Notes: a model not told the origin generated them from the sequence alone. A stretch of 64,000 nt of DNA from Gammaproteobacteria bacterium CG11_big_fil_rev_8_21_14_0_20_46_22 (GCA_002796245.1 PCWT01000016.1:28941-92940), one strand, 5' to 3'. Shown: positions 25,601 to 34,749, numbered from the stretch's first letter. A program made the numbers and translations.

Positions 25601-25635
25601 AAGCCCCAAGGCAACAAACCTTCGGGGCTTTTTTT
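25601..25635 (+). terminator. Leader terminator of the transfer operon
   Basis: AAGCCCC-AAGG pairs with CCTT-C-GGGGCTT, followed by seven T residues, about 25 nt after the expected transcription start and 73 bp before the first gene. It is a complete intrinsic terminator inside the leader, so most transcripts should stop unless antitermination occurs. Confidence 0.8.
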
Positions 25636-25707
25636 ATTGCCTTGAAAAAATCTTTTCTAGCGCACTTTTTCTTTTTTAAAAATCAAAAAATCATTCGAGG
25701 ATTTACT

Positions 25708-26163
25708 ATGAATACACAACTCAAGCGTTGCGCTTTGAGTGGTTTGCTGTGCCTGAGTCTTTTAGCTGGCGCAACAACAAGCTTTGCCAACAACGTCACT
25801 GTCGGGCGTTACTTGGCAGTTGCTGAGCAGCCACAAAGCGCGCAAACAAAATTATTACAGCAGCAAATACAAATTAAATTTCCACAGAACATTCTAACGG
25901 TAAAACAAGCCGTAGACTTTATGTTGCAGTTTAGTGGCTATCGGCTTGTTGATGTTAAACAACTGAATCAACCTGCGAGAACCATGCTAAACCAACCAAT
26001 ACCTGAAGTTGATCGAACACTTGATCCAATGACGTTAGAACAAGGGCTAACGACCTTAGCAGGTGATCCCTTCTATGTATTAATCGACCCCGTTCATCGA
26101 TTGATTGGATTTAAAGTCAAACCCAATTACCGAAACTTATATAACAGCGATAAAGGAGAATAA
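25708..26163 (+). CDS. PilL-like N-terminal conjugative transfer protein (TIGR03748-type)
   Basis: The 151-residue protein has a signal peptide (LCLSLLAGATTSFA) and the family core TVGRYLAVAEQPQ, AVDFMLQFSGYRLVD and DPMTLEQGLTTLAGDPFYV. This is the secretin-pilot-like domain seen in PilL of PFGI-1-type ICEs. It is the first gene after the leader terminator. ATG at 25708 follows GAGG; an upstream in-frame extension would run through the promoter and is rejected. It is periplasmic and probably links the mating pore to the outer membrane. Confidence 0.75.
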   Translation: MNTQLKRCALSGLLCLSLLAGATTSFANNVTVGRYLAVAEQPQSAQTKLLQQQIQIKFPQNILTVKQAVDFMLQFSGYRLVDVKQLNQPARTMLNQPIPEVDRTLDPMTLEQGLTTLAGDPFYVLIDPVHRLIGFKVKPNYRNLYNSDKGE

Positions 26164-26166
26164 GAA

Positions 26167-26487
26167 ATGACTGGTATTACTATGAATAAAATAGAAAGAA
26201 ACTCGACCATTAAAATTTCCCCTGGTTTAAAAGGTTTAGAGTCCTACACAGGGCATGACACGTTTGTTTATGTATTACGTTCTTTATATAGCCTGGTTTT
26301 CAAGTCAAAAGAACTTGGTGAAAACAAACTGCAATTACAGCGTCGAATTCGTAATTTTGAAGAAAAAAATAATCTTCCTGGATTTTTATCAGCCGCATCT
26401 ATTGATGAGCTGCTAGAGGAATTAGAAGACGCTCAATATTTTTACCCAATTCGTCGGCGTGAGGTTAACTTCCCGACATTTCATTAA
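26167..26487 (+). CDS. Hypothetical protein of the transfer operon
   Basis: The 106-residue soluble protein (TGHDTFVYVLRSLYSLVFKS) has no recognised domain. AAGGAG stands 8 bp before ATG at 26167, 3 bp after the previous gene. No signal peptide is seen, so it is probably cytoplasmic. Position says it belongs to the ICE transfer module. Confidence 0.55.
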   Translation: MTGITMNKIERNSTIKISPGLKGLESYTGHDTFVYVLRSLYSLVFKSKELGENKLQLQRRIRNFEEKNNLPGFLSAASIDELLEELEDAQYFYPIRRREVNFPTFH

Positions 26488-26526
26488 TTCATTTTACCAC
26501 TTAATTTTTAGTTATGAGGTCATATC

Positions 26527-27303
26527 ATGAAAAAATTATTTAACCGCGATACTTTAAGAAAAATGAAGTATCAAGTTAGCACAAAAAGCAAAACAGCCTA
26601 CCAATTTGGTAAAGCGCGTTATCAAAAGCTCAATAAGAAGCAACGCATTGCGCTATTCTCAGGCGTTGGTTTAATTGCTTTATTTTTAATTGTGTTGGGC
26701 GTTAGCAGTCCTGCTAATAAACCCAAACCAAAGTCAGACTATCCTGTCAACTTTGAAACTAAAGCACAAGTAAATCCACAAGCCGATCAAAAACCCGCAT
26801 TGCTAAGCGTTGCTAATAGTAACCAAAGTAACAATGCTGAATTGAGGGCTGAACTGAATAGCTTGAAAGCATCCTCTAGTGAGCAATTACAAGCATTGCA
26901 ATCGCAGCTTCAATCGATGCAATCTAATATGGGGTCTCTTGCGTCGCAACAAGATATACAACAGTTGCAGCAAAGTGTTTCAGCACCCAATAAAACCCTT
27001 CTCGGCAAAGTTGATAACTTGCAAGGTTCAGTACAAGAGATCATTAAGCAAACAGCCAAGAAAACATGGGTTGACCCGCAAACGGTCAATAAATATTTTC
27101 GTTTAGTAGCGGTACAAGGCTTCTCTGATGGTATGAGAGCCATTATCGACGTTGATGGCAACCAAGCAACGTTAAGTTCGAATGAAATTTGCCCAGCTTG
27201 TCGAGGCTGGACATTACAAAAAATGGATTTCGCCAATCAAAGCGCTGTCTTTAGCAAGCAAGGTAACAAGCAAACTTTATATGTGAAGTTACAAGCGAAT
27301 TAA
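26527..27303 (+). CDS. Inner-membrane-anchored coiled-coil transfer protein
   Basis: The 258-residue protein has a basic N terminus, one membrane helix at about residues 40-58 (IALFSGVGLIALFLIVLGVS), a Gln/Ser-rich coiled coil (about 90-150) and a C-terminal small globular domain with CPACRGWTLQKMDF. The layout resembles PilP/TraP-like bitopic pilus or pore scaffolds. The two C-terminal cysteines (CPAC) may form a disulphide. The exact family is not known to me. Confidence 0.55.
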   Translation: MKKLFNRDTLRKMKYQVSTKSKTAYQFGKARYQKLNKKQRIALFSGVGLIALFLIVLGVSSPANKPKPKSDYPVNFETKAQVNPQADQKPALLSVANSNQSNNAELRAELNSLKASSSEQLQALQSQLQSMQSNMGSLASQQDIQQLQQSVSAPNKTLLGKVDNLQGSVQEIIKQTAKKTWVDPQTVNKYFRLVAVQGFSDGMRAIIDVDGNQATLSSNEICPACRGWTLQKMDFANQSAVFSKQGNKQTLYVKLQAN

Positions 27304-27316
27304 TGAGGTACTCACC

Positions 27317-27610
27317 ATGAAATTACTGACTTTTAACAGGCTCAAGGTTGCTGGCTTATTAAGTGCCTTGCTGGTTGGTAGCAGTATGCTTTCGGGTTGT
27401 GCAGGCATGATGCACCAGCTCGGCTATGAGCGAATGCAACTACCTGCAACACAAGCCTGCACCAAAACACCTGTGCTTATCACGAATTTAACAACGGATG
27501 CTCATCATCGTCGATACCAATTAGAAGATGGCCGCCAGTGTCCAGAGGTAAACTATTATGAACAAGCAAAACGACAAGCCGAACGAAACGCATCGAGAAA
27601 CCGTTTGTAA
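27317..27610 (+). CDS. Small lipoprotein of the transfer operon
   Basis: The 97-residue product has a lipoprotein signal with lipobox LSGC at about residue 31 and a mature basic tail ending in RQAERNASRNRL. Its 3' end overlaps the next gene by 53 bp. It is probably outer-membrane attached and part of the mating pore. No family name can be given. Confidence 0.65.
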   Translation: MKLLTFNRLKVAGLLSALLVGSSMLSGCAGMMHQLGYERMQLPATQACTKTPVLITNLTTDAHHRRYQLEDGRQCPEVNYYEQAKRQAERNASRNRL

Positions 27611-28382
27611 TGCCTTACAACTGTTCTCTGGTTTTTTATTTTGGTTTTTAAGCTTTACCGCAGTGCCAGCCTTAGCCGATGCAGCACAAGTGGTTAACCC
27701 TCATCAAACACAAAATCAGATTGTTCAGTCTTTAGAAAGCCAATACAGCTTAAAAGACCGTGCAAAAATGTGGGGGCTAACAACTGCGGACTTTAAGCGC
27801 TATTTATGGCTTATGAAAAATACGCCAAGTGGCCACTGGTATAAAAAACTTGATCCCGCAGAAGTCTTGGCGCTGAATGCAAAAGACCCAGACCAAATGA
27901 TGCGCTATGCAAAAGTTCAGGCACGTAATATGCATGCTCGTGTCACGAGAGAATTGGCTTTTGATCGGATTTATTCAAAAGCGTATAAAGCACTTTATCC
28001 GAATGAAAAACCGATCATGTCGAAAGACTTGCCCGCAGGACAAGGCGCAAACTTACAATCCGGTGATAGGCTCTGGTTGTTTGTCAGTGTTAATACACCA
28101 CTTGGTAGCTTTGCCTACCAGCATTTAATAAAAGCAGTACAGGCCACACCGAATACGGTGCTTGATATTTACTTTGTCGGTAAAAATCTATCACAAAAAG
28201 CGATTCAACAATGGGCTGTTTCTGCTGGTATACCGCGAGACCTTGTTAATAAGCAAGTCACACTCAACTATGGTGAGAGTCGATTTGAGTCATTAACAAA
28301 AGGTAAAAATGTGAATTTGCCTTTCGTCGGTGTTATCCATAACAACCATTTTCAGCCGATTAGCTTGTCGTCTGTTTTATAA
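27558..28382 (+). CDS. TIGR03759-type integrating conjugative element protein (PFL_4693-like)
   Basis: The 274-residue exported protein has a hydrophobic start (LQLFSGFLFWFLSFTAVPALA) and family blocks SLKDRAKMWGLTTADFKRYL, ALNAKDPDQMMRYAK and a late LWLFVSVNTPLG region that looks thioredoxin-fold-like. It is periplasmic and required in homologous ICEs for the mating machine by context. An N-terminal fragment of a paralogue is at 5890. Confidence 0.85.
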   Translation: MNKQNDKPNETHRETVCNALQLFSGFLFWFLSFTAVPALADAAQVVNPHQTQNQIVQSLESQYSLKDRAKMWGLTTADFKRYLWLMKNTPSGHWYKKLDPAEVLALNAKDPDQMMRYAKVQARNMHARVTRELAFDRIYSKAYKALYPNEKPIMSKDLPAGQGANLQSGDRLWLFVSVNTPLGSFAYQHLIKAVQATPNTVLDIYFVGKNLSQKAIQQWAVSAGIPRDLVNKQVTLNYGESRFESLTKGKNVNLPFVGVIHNNHFQPISLSSVL

Positions 28383-28408
28383 AAACTAAAAAACTCATTT
28401 TTAACGTT

Positions 28409-28442
28409 AAGCCCGATTTGAGCAATCAGATCGGGCTTTTTT
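28409..28442 (+). terminator. Intrinsic terminator inside the transfer operon
   Basis: AAGCCCGATtTG and CAgATCGGGCTT pair around a 6-nt loop, followed by six T residues. It lies between two same-direction genes of the T4SS operon with no evident new promoter after it. Full-length transcription would need read-through. Confidence 0.8.
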
Positions 28443-28481
28443 GTATCCCTTTTTAACAACAATAAAGCGAGGTCACTTATT

Positions 28482-29180
28482 ATGGCAGCTAATTTGAATA
28501 TAGCCGCAGCCGCAATCTTTTTGGCAGCAGGCTTTAGTGCTAACCAAGCGGTTTTTGCATCACCTGTTGCAACCAATTTATCGGCTCAGCGCCTGATCAT
28601 TCAAAAGATTGAAAAGCAAAATCCGCAATTAAGCGAGAATGCATTACTGGCAGGTGTTAGAGCCTATGACCACCTACGTGCAGACGGTAAAGACAACCAA
28701 CAGTTGTTAACGATTGTCAATTTTAATCGTCCTTCAAATGAGAAACGTTTATGGGTGCTGAATATGGCTAATGGCGACACTCAGTATTTTACCTATGTTG
28801 CTCAAGGTCAAAATACTGGACTTAATGTCGCTAAACATTTTTCAAATGTAGCCAATACGCATGAATCAAGCATTGGCGTTTACTTAACGGGTAAAACTTA
28901 TTATGGAAAAGACGGCCATTCAATGCGATTGCATGGACTGGATAAAGGATTCAATAGCAATGTCTTTAAACGCTATATCGTGATGCATCCAGCCTGGTAC
29001 GTTTCAAAGAGCTTTGCTGAAAAATACGGGCGAATTGGCCGTACATACGGCTGTTTTGGGTTAAGTGAAAGAATGGCTCCCAAAATTATTCCAACAATTA
29101 AAAACGGTACGGTGATGGTTGCTTACTATCCAAACAAGCAGTGGTTGGCAACATCACCTTACGAACAACCTTTAAGTTAA
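28482..29180 (+). CDS. Murein L,D-transpeptidase catalytic-domain protein (YkuD_2 type)
   Basis: The 232-residue exported protein has a signal-like N terminus (IAAAAIFLAAGFSANQAVFA), KRLWVLNMANGD and the catalytic region GRIGRTYGCFGLSE with Cys190; SMRLHGLD carries the partner histidine. It matches the YkuD_2 family (usual motif GRSWGCPA). Homologous ICE clusters usually have a lytic transglycosylase at this place to open the wall. A transpeptidase or endopeptidase-like enzyme here may remodel 3-3 crosslinks instead. Activity is inferred. Confidence 0.8.
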   Translation: MAANLNIAAAAIFLAAGFSANQAVFASPVATNLSAQRLIIQKIEKQNPQLSENALLAGVRAYDHLRADGKDNQQLLTIVNFNRPSNEKRLWVLNMANGDTQYFTYVAQGQNTGLNVAKHFSNVANTHESSIGVYLTGKTYYGKDGHSMRLHGLDKGFNSNVFKRYIVMHPAWYVSKSFAEKYGRIGRTYGCFGLSERMAPKIIPTIKNGTVMVAYYPNKQWLATSPYEQPLS

Positions 29181-29209
29181 TGATTTCATTTTAAATGAGG
29201 TAACGAGTT

Positions 29210-29845
29210 ATGCGTTGCATGTGTATGAAAAAATCTAAAGATACTCCTATGTTGCGACAACGAATAATTAAAATAGCCGCTGTTTTCTTCTCCTTGGCAG
29301 CACTATTTTGTACAGCACAACTAGCCAGTGCTGCTGTTGTCGCTAATTCATCACATGCGACGCACCTTATTACACATTACTTAACATTACACCCAACAGA
29401 TATCGAAGCGATTGAACAAACCCAAGATGATACCTTAGTGGAACTTGACCAATTACAGCAATTATCTGCTGAACAGATACAAACAAAAATTAATAGCGAG
29501 CAGCCACAAAAACCACTTTTACCTAAAGTATATCCTGTACGATCTGAAGCATTAACGCCCGGCAAAGTGGTATCACGGCCTATACAAGCAACCTTGCCAA
29601 ACCCGATATTTATTGTCGGTGATGACGCAGCCTCAAAAGCTTGGCTTCAAAAATACCGTAGTCGTTTGGTGCAATTACATGCAACAGGCTTCGTGGTTAA
29701 CGTCTCATCTCGCGATGCGATGCAGGCATTAACTAAAGCCTTTTCGCATTTATCATTGCTGGCGATACCAGCCGATTCAATTGCAAAAAATTTAAGGCTA
29801 AAGCATTACCCGGCATTAATTTCAGATCAATTAATTGAGCAATAG
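29210..29845 (+). CDS. TIGR03765-type ICE protein (PFL_4695-like)
   Basis: The 211-residue exported protein carries the family blocks PIFIVGDDAASKAWLQKY, ATGFVVNVSSRDAM, LLAIPADSIAKNLRLKHYP and the characteristic LI-SDQLIEQ end. A signal peptide covers about residues 20-45. GAGGT precedes ATG. In related ICEs it stands directly before the coupling protein gene, as here apart from a small opposite-strand gene. Confidence 0.85.
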   Translation: MRCMCMKKSKDTPMLRQRIIKIAAVFFSLAALFCTAQLASAAVVANSSHATHLITHYLTLHPTDIEAIEQTQDDTLVELDQLQQLSAEQIQTKINSEQPQKPLLPKVYPVRSEALTPGKVVSRPIQATLPNPIFIVGDDAASKAWLQKYRSRLVQLHATGFVVNVSSRDAMQALTKAFSHLSLLAIPADSIAKNLRLKHYPALISDQLIEQ

Positions 29846-29870
29846 CTGCCGTGATTGACTAAAGAAAAAG

Positions 29871-30095
29871 TTAAGTAGACTTTTGGAAAGTAAGGAACCA
29901 CTTTCGCAAGGCAATCAACGACCAAACGGCTTCTACCAAGCCAAATGGCCAAGCACCTTGTAGAAATCCATAAATTGATCCGAGGATGCAAGAAAAAGTA
30001 AATCCCAAAATAAACCAATGGCTTTTACTTTCTAGGGCATAAAAAACCAGCATTAAAGTAACTGATAGTAACCCAAAGGCTGATAACGCTGTCAT
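29871..30095 (-). CDS. Small conserved membrane protein, opposite strand within the transfer operon
   Basis: The 74-residue protein has two to three membrane helices (LLSVTLMLVFYAL, WFILGFTFSCILGSIYGF) and a conserved GAWPFGLVEAVWSLIALRKW segment. I recall this segment in small unnamed proteins of many proteobacteria. It lies in antisense direction between the TIGR03765 gene and traD. Function unknown. Confidence 0.6.
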   Translation of the reverse strand: MTALSAFGLLSVTLMLVFYALESKSHWFILGFTFSCILGSIYGFLQGAWPFGLVEAVWSLIALRKWFLTFQKST

Positions 30096-30141
30096 TAAGT
30101 GAACCTCTATTTTTACGACTAAAACTCAAGAGATATTTTGC

Positions 30142-32172
30142 ATGAAAAACTATCCTTTAGAAAGCTTACTCCGTTCACCTGTCGAATGGTGGTCAAGTTT
30201 TGCTTGCCTTGTTGTGAGCTTTTTGATTTTAGGCAATCCATCGACATGGATGATCAATGAAAGCATTAGTAAAACTATTGTAGGCGTATTATTTGTTGTA
30301 GGTGTTGCGCGATTATTTCAAGGATTAACCGTATTTCGCTATCAGCGTAATCTTAAACGATTGCCATTTTATGCCATGAGTTCAGATGAATTGCCGATTA
30401 GCCATCATAAATTATTCTTAGGAAAAGGTTTTAAATGGGAAGCAAAACACACGCAGCGCCTACGTGACTTGAAGCAAAATGGTCGTGAACAGTTTTTAAA
30501 ACCTGGGAAATGGTATCAGAGAGCAAGAGACTTTGAACTGAAGCATGAGCATTCATTAAAGCTAAAACCCATTGTTGAATTTCTATCGAGCCAAAGCCGA
30601 TTCAATCCTGTTCGGCCTTTACCGCCAGTCGGTGGAAATCCTGCAATTCATGGTGTGGAACCTAACGAGAAGGACGTTTTCCTTAATTTATCGGAACGGG
30701 TTGGCCACACCATGATATTAGGTACGACCCGTGTAGGTAAGACACGACTACTTGAGTTGATGATTGCAAGTGATATACGTCGCAATGATTCAGCCGTTAT
30801 TGTCTTTGATCCCAAAGGTGATGCAGATTTGCTAAAGCGCGTTTGCCATGAAGCCAAACAAGTGGGTCGAGAAAATGATGTTATCGTTTTCCACTTAGGC
30901 TACCCGTCAGATTCGGCACGTTATAACCCAATTGGTAACTTTGCGCGTATTACTGAGGTAGCAAACCGTGTAGCGAACCAGTTGCCAAGCTCTGGTGAAT
31001 CAGCCGCATTTAAAGAATTTGCTTGGCGATTTGTGAATATCATTGCAAATGCTTTGGTAGCGTTAGGTCGAAAGCCTAATTACCGTGACATGGATAAATA
31101 TATTTTAAATATTGATCCCTTGTTAATGGAATACTGTGAACAATGGCTACCTAAAATTGCACCAGACTGGAAACAGAAAGTCGAACAACTTGCAAAAACC
31201 ATTGATATTAAAAATTTGCCATTTCACTTGAAGTCACGCAATCCCTTTATGATTGCGCTGGTCAGATACGTGGACAAGTTAACCCTTGATAATGCAATTT
31301 ATGATGGTTTGAAAGCGATTTTTAACTATGACCAAACTTATTTCCAAAAAATTACAGCTTCATTGTCGCCACTATTCTCAAAATTAACGAGTGGTCGCAT
31401 TGCAGAATTAATCTCACCCGATTATTTAGCACTTGATGATGAGCGACCCATTTTCGATTGGATGCAGGTTATCCGTGGTAAAAAAATCGTTTATATCGGT
31501 TTAGATGCTCTATCGGATAGCACGGTGAGTTCAGCCGTGGGAAACAGTATGTTTGCCGATCTTTGTTCGACAGTCGGTCAAATATACAAATTCGGCGTGC
31601 AGGAAGGCATTACTGACACTCAGCACGGTAAAATTTTTCACAAAGTTAATGCTTATTCAGATGAGTTCAACGAGCTAGCGGGTGAAGAGTTTATACCCTT
31701 AGCCAACAAAGGTGGCGGTGCTGGCCTACAGCTAACCGTCGCTACGCAAACGGCTTCCGATGTGTTGGCAAGACTGGGTATCCAAGCGAAAGCCAACCAA
31801 GTGTTCGGCAATTTTAATAATTTATTTTGCCTGCGTGTCTTAGAAGAAAGCACGGCTCGGTTATTGACGGACAAGCTACCCCAACGGGTGCAAGTTAAAG
31901 AAAGTGTGCAAGCATCGATTGCCAATGACGCGTCAACCTTAACAGAAGGCGCACACTTTTCGAGTCATACAGAGGATCGGGTCACAACAACCGATGTGCC
32001 GCTCATTTCATCCGATGATTTAATGCAACTACCCAAAGGTCAGGCGTTTTGTCTTATGGACGGTGGGCAACTGTATAAGGTGAGATTCCCATTGCCTAAA
32101 AATGACATGAAGACTATGCCAGAAAGTGTCGAAGCGATTATTGAACAATTGCAGAGTGGATCATCAATATAG
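30142..32172 (+). CDS. traD: Type IV coupling protein TraD (SXT/TOL subfamily, TIGR03743-like)
   Basis: The 676-residue ATPase has two N-terminal membrane helices (about 15-35 and 45-62), Walker A GTTRVGKTR at residues 194-202, VFDPKGDADLL (Walker-B-like first strand), YSDEFNELAG and a late TATQTASDV motif region. It brings relaxosome DNA to the T4SS at the inner membrane. Length and order fit the coupling factors of SXT, TOL and ICEHin1056-type elements. It is intact. Confidence 0.9.
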   Translation: MKNYPLESLLRSPVEWWSSFACLVVSFLILGNPSTWMINESISKTIVGVLFVVGVARLFQGLTVFRYQRNLKRLPFYAMSSDELPISHHKLFLGKGFKWEAKHTQRLRDLKQNGREQFLKPGKWYQRARDFELKHEHSLKLKPIVEFLSSQSRFNPVRPLPPVGGNPAIHGVEPNEKDVFLNLSERVGHTMILGTTRVGKTRLLELMIASDIRRNDSAVIVFDPKGDADLLKRVCHEAKQVGRENDVIVFHLGYPSDSARYNPIGNFARITEVANRVANQLPSSGESAAFKEFAWRFVNIIANALVALGRKPNYRDMDKYILNIDPLLMEYCEQWLPKIAPDWKQKVEQLAKTIDIKNLPFHLKSRNPFMIALVRYVDKLTLDNAIYDGLKAIFNYDQTYFQKITASLSPLFSKLTSGRIAELISPDYLALDDERPIFDWMQVIRGKKIVYIGLDALSDSTVSSAVGNSMFADLCSTVGQIYKFGVQEGITDTQHGKIFHKVNAYSDEFNELAGEEFIPLANKGGGAGLQLTVATQTASDVLARLGIQAKANQVFGNFNNLFCLRVLEESTARLLTDKLPQRVQVKESVQASIANDASTLTEGAHFSSHTEDRVTTTDVPLISSDDLMQLPKGQAFCLMDGGQLYKVRFPLPKNDMKTMPESVEAIIEQLQSGSSI

Positions 32173-32309
32173 AAATAAACTTGTCGGTATACAGTCGTTT
32201 CATTTTTCAGTAAAAAAATACTATTCCTAAATAAACTATTCGTTAGCGGAAGCTTCGGGATATCCCAATATTATTGTCTGCTTAGACTAACCCCGAAGGA
32301 GGATTAAAC

Positions 32310-32723
32310 TTAAGGGAAGGGGTTTCCTTGGCACAGATAATGGCAGCGATATATATAATCTTGGGGATTAGCATCGCTATTATAACAGAACGTATTCACT
32401 GCCGAGTTTATATCCACAATGTGCGCTGATTTACCGTTGTTCTGGCTTTCACAAATAGACTGATTTGGGATAATGTATAGAGTCGAAGAGAAGCGCGGTA
32501 AGTGTTTAGCTATTGCCCATGGTTGAGTACTCGAATAGGCTGCGAACTGTTTTGAGCACTGATCAGGATTACAAGAAGTCCCATCCTGATGAAGACACCC
32601 TTGGAATTGCCATCCTTTTTTTAAGTTACAATCTGCCGTCCAGGTTGCAGCTATTGTCAAGCTAGATGTAGACAATATCCCTATTATTAATGCTGCTGAA
32701 ACAAGATTTATACCGTATTTCAT
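32310..32723 (-). CDS. Secreted cysteine-rich small protein on the opposite strand
   Basis: The 137-residue product has a clear signal peptide (AALIIGILSTSSLTIAA) and about nine cysteines in the mature part (CNLKKGWQFQGC, CNPDQC, CYNSDANPQDYIYRCHYLC), so a disulphide-stabilised periplasmic or secreted protein. No family is recognised. Antisense, single-gene placement between traD and the TIGR03747 gene suggests a late insertion or a separately expressed function such as exclusion or effector. Confidence 0.6.
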   Translation of the reverse strand: MKYGINLVSAALIIGILSTSSLTIAATWTADCNLKKGWQFQGCLHQDGTSCNPDQCSKQFAAYSSTQPWAIAKHLPRFSSTLYIIPNQSICESQNNGKSAHIVDINSAVNTFCYNSDANPQDYIYRCHYLCQGNPFP

Positions 32724-32811
32724 GGCGTTCTCGAATTGCTAATAAGCTCAATACTGATTATAGACCATATCCCCAACATTGCTCGCGTTTCTGAGAAACG
32801 AGGATAGACTG

Positions 32812-33477
32812 ATGCAACAAAAAATACAAAAATCACCAACACTTTTTCAATTGTGGTTCTGGTTAATCACTCGGTGTGTCGGTTGGTTATTCATGGGCGC
32901 ATTAGGTTGCCTCGTAGTCGCTATAGTGATTGTAATCGTACAGGGTGAGCAAAGTGGACTCATGAGTTTGCATGCGTTAGTGCAAACAGACTACAGCTAT
33001 CTACAGGCGACCTTGCGAGGAAATAAGCTGGCAATGGTAAACCATTGGCTTGCTTTTGTGCCTCAAGATATCAAGGTAAGCACACAGGCTTTACCGATGA
33101 TTAGTCAAGCGTATCAAGCACACTTATGGATGATAGTTCACCCATTTGTTCAGGCGGTGCTATTGAGTACACAACTGCTGATCATTCGTTTGTACCTCTT
33201 ACTGCGGTGGTGTCCATTGTTCTTGCTACTCGGCATGATCGGATTAATTGATGGACTTGCACAACGACATATACGCCGAGCGGCTGCTGGGCGAGAAAGT
33301 GCTTTGATTTATCACAATGCCAAACCTTTGGTGATGCTTAGCTTACTGCTGGGCATCTTTATTGATCTGGTACTACCCATTTCAGTCGCTAATGCTGAGT
33401 GGATACTCTTGGCTTCAGCTTTCTTATTTGGCGTCGCTATTCAAGTAACCGCTAAGACATTCAAAAAATACCTTTAG
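32812..33477 (+). CDS. TIGR03747-type ICE membrane protein (PFL_4697-like)
   Basis: The 221-residue protein has four to five membrane helices and the family blocks FWLITRCVGWLFMGAL and HIRRAAAGRESALIYHNAKP. ATG at 32812 follows GAGGA. Inner-membrane component of the conjugation module; its order after traD is that of PFL_46xx-type clusters. Confidence 0.85.
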   Translation: MQQKIQKSPTLFQLWFWLITRCVGWLFMGALGCLVVAIVIVIVQGEQSGLMSLHALVQTDYSYLQATLRGNKLAMVNHWLAFVPQDIKVSTQALPMISQAYQAHLWMIVHPFVQAVLLSTQLLIIRLYLLLRWCPLFLLLGMIGLIDGLAQRHIRRAAAGRESALIYHNAKPLVMLSLLLGIFIDLVLPISVANAEWILLASAFLFGVAIQVTAKTFKKYL

Positions 33478-33489
33478 GAGTTTAAAACC

Positions 33490-34164
33490 ATGTTGTTATT
33501 TAAAAATAATTGGCTACGTGCCAATAGTTTTGAAAAGCCTGTTGATAGCGAACTCTATCAACAGCGATTTGATCTTCACCAGCATAACGCATGCGCCAGA
33601 GTGAAAGATACTGGGTTAATTTATGATGCAATTAAACTGGCACAGTATAAAAGCCTTAATAAGTGGGCGTGGCAGAAGACCCAAGCCGAAAATCACCCAG
33701 CGCTATTAAAGCTTTGTGCCTTTTGGGAATGCTTTCAGGAAGACACCTGTGAACACGAAGCACGTATTCCGTATATACAACTCTTTTTTGGCAATGAGGT
33801 TTATACACCGCTGATACCTGACGGTGCAGTAACGCCACTCAAGCTAAATGATGACTCGCTACAGCAAAACTTAAAACATGCCAGCGTAATATTTGGTAAT
33901 GAATTTCTAGTCACTTATCTTGCTGGGCGGCATGTGACAGCCCGTCAATCAGAAAAAGAGGCTTTGATTTATTACACCGTTCACGATGAACCGTTATTAA
34001 AAGAACGGTTAATCTTTAGTGAAATGAATTTGATCGCTTTTGATCAACAAAACCAATTAGCTTGGCAGGTACTTAAAGCATTACATGAATTTCCTAAACG
34101 CTTCCCCACATTATGGAAGCGACTAAAAAAACAACATGAGGTGAACTCTTATGAAATCCATTAA
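33490..34164 (+). CDS. Hypothetical protein of the transfer operon
   Basis: The 224-residue soluble protein (LLFKNNWLRANSFEKPVDSE) has no signal peptide, membrane helix or known motif. It overlaps the RAQPRD gene by 14 bp, so it is co-translated with the transfer genes. Role unknown. Confidence 0.55.
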   Translation: MLLFKNNWLRANSFEKPVDSELYQQRFDLHQHNACARVKDTGLIYDAIKLAQYKSLNKWAWQKTQAENHPALLKLCAFWECFQEDTCEHEARIPYIQLFFGNEVYTPLIPDGAVTPLKLNDDSLQQNLKHASVIFGNEFLVTYLAGRHVTARQSEKEALIYYTVHDEPLLKERLIFSEMNLIAFDQQNQLAWQVLKALHEFPKRFPTLWKRLKKQHEVNSYEIH

Positions 34165-34516
34165 AAATTTAAGTCTTGTGTCGAGCTTTTTGGCGCTTTT
34201 GTTAGTTAGCAGTATGAGCTTTGCTAACACGGCGCAAATGAATGCGACACTTGCACGTATCAGCACCATTCTCAGTCAAGTGAATCCTTTAATTACGCTG
34301 GCAGAGAAGCAGCAAGACCCGAATGCCCGTGTGAAGTTTCAGTTTGATGAGCTTCGACGCGATATCGCTGATATTCAAGCAGGCATCGCACAAGCGGTTA
34401 ATCGAGTGTCTATTCAGCCGCGTGTCGTACAACCTCTGTCAGGTGACTATTTGCCTGTGTCAGAGGCTGTCTTAAATAAAGAGAAAGTTTTAACAAATGA
34501 GGACACCACATCATGA
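34151..34516 (+). CDS. RAQPRD-family ICE protein (TIGR01690-type)
   Basis: The 121-residue exported protein has a signal peptide (LLVSSMSFA) and the family centre ARVKFQFDELRRDIADIQAG, a variant of the RAQPRD-like motif pattern. It is periplasmic. Its stop overlaps the next start by 4 bp. Confidence 0.8.
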   Translation: MKSIKNLSLVSSFLALLLVSSMSFANTAQMNATLARISTILSQVNPLITLAEKQQDPNARVKFQFDELRRDIADIQAGIAQAVNRVSIQPRVVQPLSGDYLPVSEAVLNKEKVLTNEDTTS

Positions 34517-34749
34517 CTCCAGCTCAACAACAGGCTTTTTTGATGGGTAGCGGTATCCACGCTCACCATCTTAATTTCATGTTGCGACTAAGCGCTGGGT
34601 TACTGATTACCGTTGTGGGCATTTTTATTGTCATTGGCCTGATTAAATTGTTAGAAGATGGCCAAATTCAAGACCGACTGCGGTTTTTACTGTACTTATT
34701 CAGCTTGGCTACGGTGCTCATGCTGTTTTTTACCTTTGTCGTCGCTTAG
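34513..34749 (+). CDS. TIGR03758-type small ICE membrane protein (PFL_4701-like)
   Basis: The 78-residue protein has two membrane helices (LSAGLLITVVGIFIVIGLIK and LFSLATVLMLFFTFVV) and the typical start TPAQQQAFLMGSGI. It belongs by family and position to the pilin or pore part of the apparatus. Confidence 0.85.
   Translation: MTPAQQQAFLMGSGIHAHHLNFMLRLSAGLLITVVGIFIVIGLIKLLEDGQIQDRLRFLLYLFSLATVLMLFFTFVVA

Noticed and set aside
25465..25707. N-terminal extension of the PilL-like gene through the operator array
   Set aside because: It would be translated across the promoter and leader terminator. ATG at 25708 has a ribosome site and a signal peptide directly after it.
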